DNA of 64,000 nt, from assembly GCF_963924675.1 (NCBI RefSeq), contig NC_089232.1:40614659-40678658 (forward strand), given 5' to 3'. Below the pieces are notes generated by a model. The model was given only the letters and a program-made list of their open reading frames with translations, was not told the DNA's origin and searched no databases. Made by a program: the position numbers and the translations under genes. The stretch's first letter is position 1. Each line of letters opens with the position of its first letter. Source of the stretch: Phocoena phocoena. Its lineage: Eukaryota > Chordata > Mammalia > Artiodactyla > Phocoenidae. This document shows positions 34,351-45,700 of the stretch, one piece after another.

Positions 34351-35185
34351 TTGACCCCAGACTTCCATTCCAATATTATCATACATTCCCTTTTGGGATG
34401 CACATTATGCTCCTGTCAACCAAGTCCCTTGTTTGGCTTATTCTATTCATTCCCTTTGTCTAAAATGCTCTATTCTTTTTTTCTGCCTTTTTAAACCACA
34501 TCATTGTTTCCATACATAGATTACATATCATCACCTCTATAAAGCTTTCATTCATCATCTACATCAGAAGTAACTCTTTCCTTCTCTACTTCTAAGTTTT
34601 TTGGTTTGATTCTATCTCAATTTATCACATTTTACATCATAGCTATTTGTAGTCAAATCGTTTTGTCTTTCTTAGACTTAGCTTACTCATCTTTAGAGTA
34701 AAGGTGGCTAGATTTCTCAGATAACTTGTTGGATTAGTCTATGCATGTGAAAAGTTATTATTATCTTTACCTTGATGATAATCTTATCACCCTTATAATG
34801 CTGTAATGTCCTTGATTGGCAACATCTGGTTGCCGTAAGAATTTTGTAATTCTTCGTATTTTGACTATATTCTTCAAATATTATGACCCTTTTCTTTGTC
34901 CACTATAAACCTCCCAGTCCACAGCCAATGCATTTATTCTCTATGAATGAGGAAAGTGTGAACAAGTACAATTACCGAGTTCACGTGCCAAAACATATAT
35001 TCCTCAAGCATTTTGATATGCAAGGTGAAACTATATTTTGGCTTGTATTACTCTGATACTTACCTTGTTTAACATTTTTCACATCATGTGGATTAACTGG
35101 CTAAATGACCTGAAGCTATGAGTTAATATGCATTTATCAAGTGCCTGTTAAGTTTCCAATAACATGTTAGATACTCTGGCCAAAC
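34351..35185 (+). mobile_element. possible decayed L2 fragment
   Basis: The pattern CTTTGTCTAAAATGCTC, TCACCTCTATAAAGCTTTC, TCTATCTCAATTTATCACAT in order resembles the sense L2 3' region. The rest, to 35185, is unannotated. Confidence 0.35.
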
Positions 35186-35189
35186 AATA

Positions 35190-35396
35190 ATAACCTTAAT
35201 ATTAATACTAACATGTATTGATAATATGCTCTGGTCCCAGTATCCTGCTTAAGGCTTTTATATATATAAACTCTTTAACCTTCCAAGAAAAAGGTGGTTA
35301 TGAAAGCTATTTTATCCATATTTCTTACATAAAGAAATAAAGACTTAGTGATGTTAAGCAATCTCCCCATGATCACACTCTGAATTAGAGATTGAG
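35190..35396 (-). mobile_element. MIR SINE
   Basis: TAAACTCTTTAACCTTCCAA, TTTTATCCATATTTCTTACA and GTGATGTTAAGCAATCTCCC in MIR antisense order. Confidence 0.65.
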
Positions 35397-35397
35397 A

Positions 35398-35580
35398 TTA
35401 GATTCTCAATTAGAATCACCTGGCAGTTTTTAATAAATTACCACATCCTCTTGCACGCTACACCATTTAACTCAATCTCTGAGGGTATAGCCCAGGCATC
35501 AGTATTTTAAAGTATCCTTGCAGGTGATCTGAATATGCAGCCATGATTGAGAATCACTACTCTAGAGCCTCTATTTTATC
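35398..35580 (+). mobile_element. MER5A-like hAT DNA transposon
   Basis: AGAATCACCTGGCAGTTTTT, AGCCCAGGCATCAGTATTTT, GCAGGTGATCTGAATATGCA and the right end TTGAGAATCACTACTC match MER5A, a non-autonomous hAT-Charlie element. The first 15 or so bases of the left inverted repeat are decayed. Confidence 0.8.
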
Positions 35581-35798
35581 CCTTATAAGAATTTATAAAA
35601 GACTCTTCCTGACCAATATGAGCTTACAAGTTAATTGGATAAACATACACAGACGAAACAATAAATAACTAGTACACAGGAAGCTTGCACAAGCCTCTTA
35701 GATAGCCTCATCCACCAGAGGGTAGATGGCAGAAGCAAGAAGAACTACAATCCTGCAGCCTGTGGAAAGAAAACCACATTCACAGAAAGACAGAAAAA

Positions 35799-36760
35799 AT
35801 GAAAAGGCAGGAGCCTATGTAACAGATGAAGGAACAAAATAAAACCACAGAAAAACAACTAAATGAAGTAGAAATAGACAACCTTCCAGAAAAAGAATTC
35901 AGAATAATAATCGTGAAGACGATCCAGGACCTTGAAAAAGAATGGAGGCAAAGATCGAGAAGATGCAAGAAATGTTAAACAAAGACCTAGAAGAATTAAA
36001 GAACAAACAAACAGAGATGAACAATAACTGAAATGAAACATACCCTAGAAGAAAGCAAGGAAAAAATGATGAACAACACAATAAATGAAATTTAAAATTC
36101 TCTAGAAGGACTCAATAGCAGAAAAACTGAGGCAGAAAAACGGATAAGTGACCTGGAAGATAAAATAGTGGAAATAACTACCACAGAGCAGAATACAGAA
36201 AAAAGAATGAAAAGAATAGAGGACAGTCTCAGAGACCTCTGGGACAACATTAAATGCACCAACATTTGAATTATAGGGGTCCCAGAAGAAGAAGAGAAAA
36301 AGAAAGGGACTGAGAAAATATTTGAAGAGATTATAGGTGAAAACTTCCCTAATATGGAAAAGGAAATTGTTACTCAAGTCCAGGAAGCACAGAGGTTTAT
36401 CCTCCCATAGAGGATAAATCCAAGGAGAAACATGCCAAGATACATATTAATCAAGCTATCAAAAATTAAATACAAGGATAAAATATAAAAAGCAGCAAGG
36501 AAAAAAACAACAAATAACACACAAGGGAATCCCCATAAGTTTAACAGCTGATCTTTCAGCAGAAACTCTGCAAGCCAGAAGGGACTGGCAGGACATATTT
36601 AAAGTGATGAAAGGTAAAAACCTACAACCAAGATTACTCTACCCAGCACGATCTCATTCAGATTTGATGGAGAAATTAAAACCTTTACGGACAAGCAGAA
36701 GCTATGAGAATTCAGCACCAAAAACCAGCTTATAAAAAATGCTAAAGGAACTTCTCTAGG
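35799..36760 (+). pseudogene. L1 ORF1 remnant
   Basis: The ATG at 35799 begins an MKRQ-like start. A coiled-coil-coding, Glu/Lys-rich stretch follows to about 36230, then the RNA-binding part (RDLWDNIK-like at about 36230, GENFPN-like at about 36340, QPRLLYPAR-like at about 36625). Stops (for example just after 36020) and a decayed middle destroy the frame. ORF1p binds L1 RNA and is needed for retrotransposition. Confidence 0.85.
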
Positions 36761-36816
36761 CAGGAAACAGAAGACAAGGAAAACACCTACAATAACAAAC
36801 CCAAAACAATTAAGAA

Positions 36817-39800
36817 ATGGTAATAGGAACATACATGTCGATAATTACCTTAAATGTAAATGGATTAAATGCTCCAACCAAAACACACAGACTGGCTGAA
36901 TGGACACAAAAACAAGACCTGTATATATGCTGTCTACAAGAGACCCACTTCAGACCTAGGGACACATTCCGACTGAAAGTGGGGGAATGGAAAAAGGTAT
37001 TCCATGCAAATGGAAATCAAAAGGAAGCTGGAGTAGCATTTCTCATGTCAGACAAAATAACTTTAAAATAAAGACTATTACAAGAGACAAAGAAAGACAC
37101 TACATAATGATCAAGGGATCAATCCAAGAAGAAGATATAACAATTGTAAATATTTATGCACCGAACACAGGAGCACCTCAATACATAAGGCAAATGCTAA
37201 CAGCCATAAAAGGGGATAACAACAGTAACACACTCATAGTAGGGGACTTTAACACCCCACTTTCACCAATGGACAGATCATTCAAAATGAAAATGAATAT
37301 GGAAACTCAAGCTTTAAATGATACAATAAACAAGATGGACTTAATTGATATTTATAGGACATTCCATCCAAAAACAATATAATACACTTTCTTCTCAAGT
37401 GCTCATGGAACATTCTCCAGGACAGACCATATCCTGTGTCACAAATCAAGCCACGGTAAATTTAAGAAAATTGAAATCGTATCAAGTAACTTTTTCCAAC
37501 CACAGTGCTATGAGACTAGATATCAAAATACAGGCAAAATCTGTAAAAAAAAAAAAAAAAAAAAAATACAAACATTTGGAGGCTAAACAACACATTACTT
37601 AATAACCAAGAGATCACTGAAGAAATCAAAGAGGAAATGAAAAAATACCTAGAGAAAAATGACAATGAAAACACGACGACTGAAAACTTATGGGATGCAG
37701 CAAAAGCAGTTGTAAGAGGGAAGTTTATAGCAATACAATCCTACCTCAACAAACAAGAAACATCTCAAATAAATAACCTATCCTTACACCTAATGCAATT
37801 CGAGAAAGAGGAACAAAAAAACCCCAAAGTTAGCAGAAAGAAAGAAATCATAAAGATCATATCAGAAATAAATGAAAAAGAGATGAAGGAAACAACAGCA
37901 AAGATCAATAAAACTAAAAGCTGGTTCTTTGAGAAGATAAACAAAATTGATAAACCATTAACCACATTCATTAGGAAAAAAAGGGAGAAAACTCAAATCA
38001 ACAGTTAGAAATGAAAAAGGAAATACAACTGACACTGCAGAAATTCAAAGGATCATGAGAGATTACTACAAACAGCTATATGCTAATAAAATGGATAACC
38101 TGGAAGAAATGGACAAATTGTTAGAAAAGCAGAGTCTTCTGAGAATGAACCAGGAAGAAATAGAAAATATAAACAAACCAATCACAAGCTCTGAAATTGA
38201 GACTCTGATTAAAAATCTTCCAACAATAAAAGCTCAGGACCAGATGGCTTCACAGGCGAATTCTATCAAACATTTAGAGAAGAGCTAACAACTATCCTTC
38301 TCAAACTCTTCCAAAATTTAACAGAGGGAGGGAAACTCCCAAACTCATTCTACAAGGCCACCATCACCCTGATACCAAAACCAGCCAAAGATGTCACAAA
38401 GAAAGAAAACTACAGGCCAATATCACTGATGAACATAGATGGAAAAATCCTCAACAAAATACTAGCAAACAAAATCCAACAGCACATTAAAAGGATCATA
38501 CACCATGATCAAGCGGGGTTTATCCCAGGAATGCAAGGATTCTTCAATTATACGCAAATGAGAAACCATATTAACAAACTGAAGGAGAAAAATCATATGG
38601 TCATCTCAATAGATGCAGTAAAAGCTTTTGACAGAATTCAACACCCATTTATGACAAAAACACTCCACAAAGTAGGCATAGAGGGAACTTACCTCAACAT
38701 AATAAAGGCCATATATGACAAACCCACAGCCAACATCTTTCTCAATGGCAAAAAACTGAAACCATTTCCACTAAGATCAGGAACAAGACAAGGTTTTCCA
38801 GTCTCAGCACTATTATTCAACATAGTTTTGGAAGTTTTAGCCACAGCAATCAGAGAAGAAAAAGAACTAAAACGAATCCAAATCGGAAAAGAAGAAGTAA
38901 TGCTGTCACTGTTTGCAGATGACATAATACTATACATAGAGAGAACCCTAAAGATACTACTAGAAACCTACCAGAACTAATCAATGAATTTGGTAAAGTA
39001 GCAGGATACAAAATTAATGCACAGAAATCTCTTGCATTCCTACACACTAATGAAGAAAAATCTGAAAGAGAAATTAAGGAAACACTCCCATTTACCACTG
39101 CAACAAAAAGAATAAAATGCCTTGGAATAAACCTACATAAGGAGACAAAAAACCTGTATGAAGAAAACTGTAAGATACTGATGAAAGAAATAAAAGGTGA
39201 CACAAACAGATGGAGAGATATACAATGTTCTTGGTTTGGAAGAACGAACATTATGAAAATGACTATACTACCGAAAGCAATCTACAGATTGAATGCAATC
39301 CTTATCAAACTACCAATGGCATTTTTCACAGAACTAGAACAAAAAATTCACAGTTTATATGGAAACACAAAAGACCCTGAATAGCCAAAATAATCTTGAG
39401 GAAAAAAAAAAGGAGCCAGAGGAATAAGGCTCCCTGGCTTCAGACTATACTACAAACCTACGATAATCACAACAGTGTGGTACTGGCACAAAAACAGAAA
39501 TATAGATCAACGGAACAGGATAGAAAGCCCAGAGATGAACCCATGCACATACTGTCACCTTATTTTTGATAAAGGAGGCAGGAATATACAATGGAGAAAA
39601 GACAGCCTCTTCAATAAGTGGTGCTTCGAAAACTGGACAGCTACATATAAAAGAATGAAATTAGAACCCTGTCTAACACCATACACAAAAGTAAACTCAA
39701 AATGGATTAAAGACCTAAATGTAAGGCCAGAAACTATACAATTCTTAGAGGAAAACATAGGCAGAATAGTCTATGACATAAATCACACCAAGATCCTTTT

Positions 39801-40637
39801 TTACCCTCCTCCTAGAGAAATGGAAATAAAAACAAAAATAAACAAATGGGACCTAATGAAACTTCAAAGCTTTTGCACAGCAAAGGACCCATAAACAAGA
39901 TGAAAAGCTAACTCTCAGAATGGGAGAAAATATTTGCAAATGAAGCAACTGACTCACAATTAATTTCTAAAATATACAAGCAGCTCATGCAGCTCAATGT
40001 GAATAAAAAAAAAACAGCCTAACAAAAATGGGCAGAAGAACTAATTAGACATTTCCCCAAAGAAGATATACAGATAGTCAACAACCACATTAAAGAATGC
40101 TCAACATCACTAATCATTAGAGAAATTCAAATCAAAACTACAGTGAGGTTATCACCTCACACCAGTCAGAATGGCCATCATCAAAAATCTACAAACAATA
40201 AATGCTGAAGACAGTGTGGAGAAAAGGGAATCCTCTTGCACTGTCGGTGGCAATGTAAATTGATACAGTGGCTATGGAGAACAGTATGGAGGGTCCTTAA
40301 AAAACTAAAAATAGAGCTACCATATGACCCAGCAATCCCATTACTGGGCATATACCCTGAGAAAACCATAATTCAAAAAGAGTCATGTACCACAGTGTTC
40401 ACTGCAGCTCTATTTACAATAGCCAGGACATGGAGGCAACCTAAGTGTCCATCTACAGATGAATGGATAAAGAAGATGTGGTACATATTTACAATAGAAT
40501 ATTACTCAGCCATAAAAAGAAACGTAATTGAGTTATTTGTAGTGAGGTGGATGGACCTAGAGTCTGTCATACAGAGTGAAGTAAGTCAGAAAGGGAAAAA
40601 CAAGTACCATATGCTAACACATATATATGGAATCTAA
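36817..40637 (+). pseudogene. L1 ORF2 (endonuclease and reverse transcriptase), broken
   Basis: Begins MVIGTYMSIITLNVNGLN with the endonuclease Asn, then QETHF (about 36940) and GDFNTP (about 37240), the metal- and DNA-binding residues of the AP-like nuclease. RT blocks follow: a [14 protein letters not shown] motif near 38620-38650 and the active-site SLFADDI with FADD at 38912-38923. The C-terminal cysteine motif is decayed (about 40205-40260). The stop is TAA at 40635-40637. A frameshift follows at about 37071, and a run of 22 A's at 37545-37566 adds another. No protein could be made whole. Confidence 0.92.
37545..37566. repeat. A(22) homopolymer inside L1 ORF2
   Basis: The related copy at 41513-41521 has only about six A's at the equivalent place, so the run has expanded here. 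Confidence 0.9.
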
Positions 40638-40682
40638 AAAGTGGTTATGAAGAACCTAGGGGCAGGACAGGAGTAAAGATGC

Positions 40683-40780
40683 AGATGTAGAGAATGGACT
40701 TGAGGACACGGTGTGGGGGGGCAAGGGGAAGAAGATGTAGAGAATGGACTTGAGGACATGGGGAGGGGGAAGAGTAAGCT
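40683..40780. repeat. 50-bp imperfect tandem repeat in L1 3'UTR
   Basis: AGATGTAGAGAATGGACTTG starts at 40683 and again at 40733, each followed by a GGGG-rich stretch. Confidence 0.85.
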
Positions 40781-41049
40781 AGGACGAAGTGAGAGAGTGG
40801 CATGTACTTATATATACTACCAAATGTAAAATAGATAGCTAGTGGGAAGCAGCCTCATAGCACAGGGACATCAGCTCAGTGCTTTTTGACCACCTAGAGG
40901 GGTAGGATAGGGAGGGTGGGAGGGAGACGCAAGAGGGAGGATATGTGGGGCTGTATGTGTATGTATAGCTGATTCACTTTGTTATAAAGCAGAAACTAAC
41001 ACACCATTGTAAAGCAATTACACTCCAATAAAGATGTTAAAAAAAAAAA

Positions 41050-43796
41050 GAATGCTACAAGAGACAAGAAAGGACACTACATAATGACTAAGGGATCAAT
41101 CCAAGAAGAAGATATAACAATTGTAAATATATATGCTCCCAACATAGGTGCACATCAATACATAAAACAAATGCTAACAGCTATAAAAGAGGAAATAGAC
41201 AGTAACACAGTAATAGAGGGGGACTTTAACACCCCACTTACACCAACAGACAGATCATCCAGACAGAAAATTATTACGGAAACAAAAGCTTTAAATGACA
41301 CAATAGACCAAATAGATTTAATTGATATTTATAGGACATTCCATCCAGAAACAGCAGATTACACTTTCTTCTCAAGTGCACACAGAACATTCTCCAGAAT
41401 AGATTGGGGCACAAATCAAGCCTTGGTAAATTTAAGAAAATTGAAATGATATCAAGCATCTTTTCTGACCACAACACTATGAGATTAGAAATCAATTACA
41501 GGGGAAAAAACTGTAAAAAACACAAACACATGGAGGATAAACAATACATTACTAAATAACCAAGAGATCACTGAAGAAATCAGAGGAAATCAAAAAATGA
41601 CAACAAAAACACGACGATCCAAAACCTTTGGGATGCAGCAGAAGCAGCTGCATGAGGGAAGTTTATAGCAATACACTTCTACCGCAAGAAACAAGAAATA
41701 TCTCAAATAAACAATCTAACCTTCCACCTAAAGGAAGTAGAGAAAGAAGAACAAACAAAACCCAGAGTTAGTAGAAGGAAAGAAAACATAAAGATCAGAA
41801 GAGAAATAAATGAAATAGAAACAAAGAAAACAATAACAAAGATCAATAAAACTAAAAGCTGGTTCTTTGAGAAGAGAAACAAAATTGATAAACCTTTAGC
41901 AAGACTCATCAAGAAAAAGAGGGAGAGGACTCAAATCAATAAAATTAGAAATGAAAAAGGAGAAGTTACAACAGACACCGCAGAAATACAAAGCATCATA
42001 AGAGACTACTACAAGTAACTCTATGCCAATAAAATGGACAACCTGGAAGAAATAGACAAATACTTAGAAAGGTGTAACCTTCCAAGTCTGAACCAGGAAG
42101 AAAGAGAAAATATGAACAGACCAAGCACAAGTAATAAAATTGAAACTCTGATTAAAAATCTTCCAACAAACAAAAGTCCAGGACCAGATGGCTTCACAGG
42201 TGAATTCTATCAAACATTTAGAGAAGAGCTAACATGCATCCTTCTCAAACTCTTCCAAAAATTGCAGAGGAAAGAATACTCCCAAGCTCATTATACAAGG
42301 CCACCATCACCCTGGTACCGAAACCAGACAAAGGTATCACCAAAAAAGAAAATTACAGACCAATATCACTGATGAACATAGATACAAAAATTCTCAACAA
42401 AACACTAGCAAACAGAAGCCAACAACACATTAAAAGGATCATACACCATGATCAAGTGGGGTTTATCCCAGGAATGCAAGGATTCTTCAATATACGCAAC
42501 TCATTCAATGTGATAAACCATATTAACAAATTGAAGGAGAAAAACCGTAAGATCATCTCAATAGATGCAGAAAAAACTTCTGACAAAATTCAACATCCAT
42601 TAATGATAGAAACCGTCCAGAAAGTGGACATAGAGAGAACCTACCTCAACATGATAAAGGCCATATATGACAAACCCACAGCAAACATCATTCTCAATGG
42701 TGAAAAACTGAAAGCATTTCCTCTAAGATCAGGAACAAGACAAGGATGTCCACTCTTGCCACTATTATTCAACATAGTTTTGGAAGTCCTAGCCACGGCA
42801 ATCAGAGAAGAAAAAGAAATAAAAGGAATACAAAAATCGGAAAAGAAGAAGCAAAACTGTCACTGTTAGCAGATGACATGATACTATACATAGAGAATCC
42901 TAAAGATGCCACCAGAAAACTACTAGAGCTAATCAATGAATTTGGTAAAGTTGCAGCATACAAAACTAATGCACGGAAGTCTCTTGCATTCCTATACACT
43001 AACAACAAAATATCAGAAAGAGAAATTAAGGAGACAATCGCATTCACCACTGCAACAAAAAGAATCAAATACCTAGGAATAAACCTACCTAAGGAGGTAG
43101 AAGACCTGTACTCAGAAAACTATAGGACACTCAAGAAAGAAATCAAAGATGACACAATCGGATGGAGAGATATACCATGTTCTTGGACTGGAAGAATCAA
43201 TATTGTGAAAATGACTATATTACCCACAGCAATCTACAGATTCAATGCAATCCCTATCAAATTTCCAATGGCATTTTTTACAGAACTAGAAAAAAAAATC
43301 TTAAAATCTGTATGGAGACACAAAAGAGCCCAAATAGCCAAAGCAATCTTAAGGGAAAAGCAGAGCTGGAGAAATCAGACTCCCTGACTTCAGACTATAC
43401 TACAAAGCTACAGTAATCAAGACAATATGGTACTGGCACAGAAACTGAAATGTAGATCAATGGAACAGGATAGAAAGCCCAGAGATAAACCCACAAACCT
43501 ATGGCCAACTAATCTATGACAAAGGAGGCAAGGATATACGATGGAGAAAAGACAGGCTCTTCAATAAGTAGTGCTGGGAAAACTGAACAGCTACATGTAA
43601 AAGAATGAAATTGGAACACTCCCTAACACGATACACAAAAATAAACTCAAAATGGATTAAAGACCTTAACGTAAGACTGGACACTATAAAACTCTAAGAG
43701 GAAAACATAGGAAGAACACTCTTTGACATAAATCACGGCAAGATCTTTTTTGACCCACATCCTAGAGTATTGGAAGTAAAAAGAAAAATAAACAAA
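41050..43796 (+). mobile_element. L1 ORF2 segment, right part of the outer L1
   Basis: Begins in the endonuclease domain (complementing 37071 and on) and ends within the C-terminal part of ORF2 at VLEVKRKINKK. It then passes straight into the 43797 flank duplication without a 3'UTR or poly(A) tail. Loss of the last 0.9 kb or so with an intact flank duplication suggests priming at an internal A-rich site (AGTAAAAAGAAAAATAAAC). Confidence 0.8.
41050..43796 (+). pseudogene. L1 ORF2 fragment, active site changed to LADD
   Basis: Endonuclease GDFNTP at about 41220, linker, and RT blocks ([13 protein letters not shown] about 42448-42480) are present. The polymerase active site reads L-A-D-D (42866-42877) instead of F-A-D-D; the two catalytic Asp remain. 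Open pieces are 41084-41449, 42034-42372, 42234-42869 and 42746-43387, in shifting frames. No full frame remains. Confidence 0.88.
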
Positions 43797-43810
43797 AAAT
43801 AGCTAGTACA

Positions 43811-45700
43811 AAGAAACCAGGAGATTACCAAAGTAAACTCTGAATTATATAGCCTACTCTCTAAGAGCAGCAGAATTTGAGAGAATGTAACTTAATTATA
43901 ATTCTCAAGTGTGAAAAGTGTTTGAATATAAAGAACAACCAAATGCTTTCTCTCTAACAGAACAGGAGATGCTTTTAAATTGCAGACAAGATCGTGTCTA
44001 GTTTAAGAAAGGGTTTCAACATTCATTTGGACGTAGGGGCATAGGTTGTCTTGAAGACTTTTAACATAGGGTGTTTTTTTAATATGATTCTACTCAAAGG
44101 CAGGCCATTGGACTGAGTGACACCCTCACGGCCTCTCTCAGGCCGGGAATTGTGTGACATGCATTGGAAGGCAGACAGCTCATCACTGTGAGGAAAACGA
44201 AACAGCTAATATGTTTTGCTAACTCAGACTGCTGGCCTCCTCCAGACCATCTCTACAAAGTTGCTCTAAGCCATTAGAGCACCTTTCAATTCTGGTCCCC
44301 AACAGCAAAATTCTGAAGAACAATAGTGCAGTATCTGAGAATAAGAACTCACTCTACCCAGTACTCACCACAGTGAAACCATCTGTCTAAGTATCCAACG
44401 TTATTACAAGTGTGCACCCCTTCAGAATAAGTAAGTTAGACAAATGAGGCTGAGTGAGCAGTGTCCCGTAGATGGGTTTTAAATGAGTGGTAGGGATCCA
44501 TGCATGTGGGGAAGTGTATGCAGTCCAGTGGGAATGATGAATAAACCAAAGGAGGTGTTACTGTGGATGAAAACAAGGAGCACCCTGGGCATCTTGAATG
44601 TAAATGGTGAAACAGCAGAGTTTCAGGACGCTCCTCATTTTCACCAGCATTGCCCCTATTGTGAGAGTATGATTCCTAATCCATGCCACTCTCCTCTCAC
44701 TCTCACTCTCACTGCTGTCCTCTCCCTTATAAGAGCTGGCCACCTAGTACCAAATGTGCTAAGAATACACAGGAAGGGCGGCAATGACTGCCAAAGGAAG
44801 GCGTGGGAGGCAAAAGATGAGGAATATGTATAGGAAATGACTGTAGACACATCTGATCAAAATGTAAAATCTGACATTTATCTGTTTGCAATGCTGCAGA
44901 AAGGTGGTCTTGCCAACCACGGATGGGCCAGGAGGCAGTGGTTTTTCTATTAAGGGTAAATAAAGTGAGGGTAAAATTTAAAGTTGAGAAATTTTTCTGT
45001 TGCGAGAAGGCAAATTACTACATGCAGTAGTACAAAAGAACAGGGGTAAACAATACAATATGCTGTGAATTGCGAACGCATGTGTGGTAATGTCATGAAT
45101 ATATTAACTTCCTTCATTGTCAAGGCGAGTGACAGAGGCTGCCTGAAATTCAGAGAGGAGCCGGCTGTCACTCTGCAGCTCAGACACTTGGAGTCACATC
45201 TCTCCTAATAACAAAGTCTATTCTGTTTACATTTGACATAGCGAGCAAGGGGTGGCAGGTGGCTTTTTCATAAGGAAATGAATGAAGGCATGAATGAATG
45301 AAGGAGTGAATGAGAAGATGGAGTCTCTCTACCCAGTCCATCCTGAAGCCATCAGTCCTCCTTGTTTGGATGAAAACAAATCATCTCTGACAGGAGCACA
45401 TTTAGATGAATTTTTAAATATTTCTGGCAATGGGCTGTATTTATTTATTTTAACTATGTCAACATACTGCACATTTCTGAGTCTGGGTCCCAGTGGTGTT
45501 TAATAAAAGAAACCTGCAAAGCACTACAGTGTCAGAATCAGGGAAGGAGGAGACTATACAAACAAATGGAATTTGAGGGAATTTGAGGGTGATGCCAGTG
45601 AGGGCTGGTGACAGGTTAACATTAGTTCTACTTGGGTTGGGGGGTCTGGCTATCTGGCTGTTTCCCCCTCCTAAATGCATAACTGAGGTAGGAAGGTAAA
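43811..45700. other. unannotated sequence
   Basis: A (CTCTCA)n-like stretch lies at about 44693-44712 and a GAATGAAG-type stretch at 45277-45312. A 116-codon plus-strand frame at 44483-44833 has no familiar domain and is not called. Confidence 0.3.

Larger units (their letters stand above)
35677..41049 (+). mobile_element. L1, from end of 5'UTR to poly(A)
   Basis: The longest uninterrupted run of L1 structure here. Parts: end of 5'UTR (35677-35798), ORF1 (35799 to about 36760), ORF2 (36817-40637), 3'UTR (40638-41038) and an A tail (41039-41049). ORF2 spans about 1274 codons, the family's usual size, but is interrupted by frameshifts and stops. The 5'UTR with its promoter is almost all absent. 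The first part may belong to the outer element of the nest. Confidence 0.9.
35663..43810 (+). mobile_element. nested L1 complex, flanked by a 14-bp duplication
   Basis: AAATAACTAGTACA (35663-35676) and AAATAGCTAGTACA (43797-43810) differ by one base and bound 8.1 kb of L1. The simplest reading is an outer L1 (35677 to about 37090, and about 41050 to 43796) into which an inner L1 ORF2-to-poly(A) part (about 37090-41049) was added. The left junction is in register: L1 sequence runs on without a break through 37071-37100 and starts again at the same L1 position at 41048-41077. The two overlapping ORF2 copies differ visibly (roughly 85% similar by eye), so this is not a simple tandem duplication. 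Confidence 0.75.

Noticed and set aside
38429..38980. 183-codon frame with reverse transcriptase similarity, considered as a retron or other RT system
   Set aside because: Motifs, neighbours and poly(A) tail are those of L1 ORF2; no retron RNA or phage context.
44483..44833. 116-codon open frame on the plus strand
   Set aside because: No recognisable domain, low-complexity Ser/Leu/Thr stretch from a CTCTCA repeat, and no splice or promoter context. Length is within chance for 64 kb.
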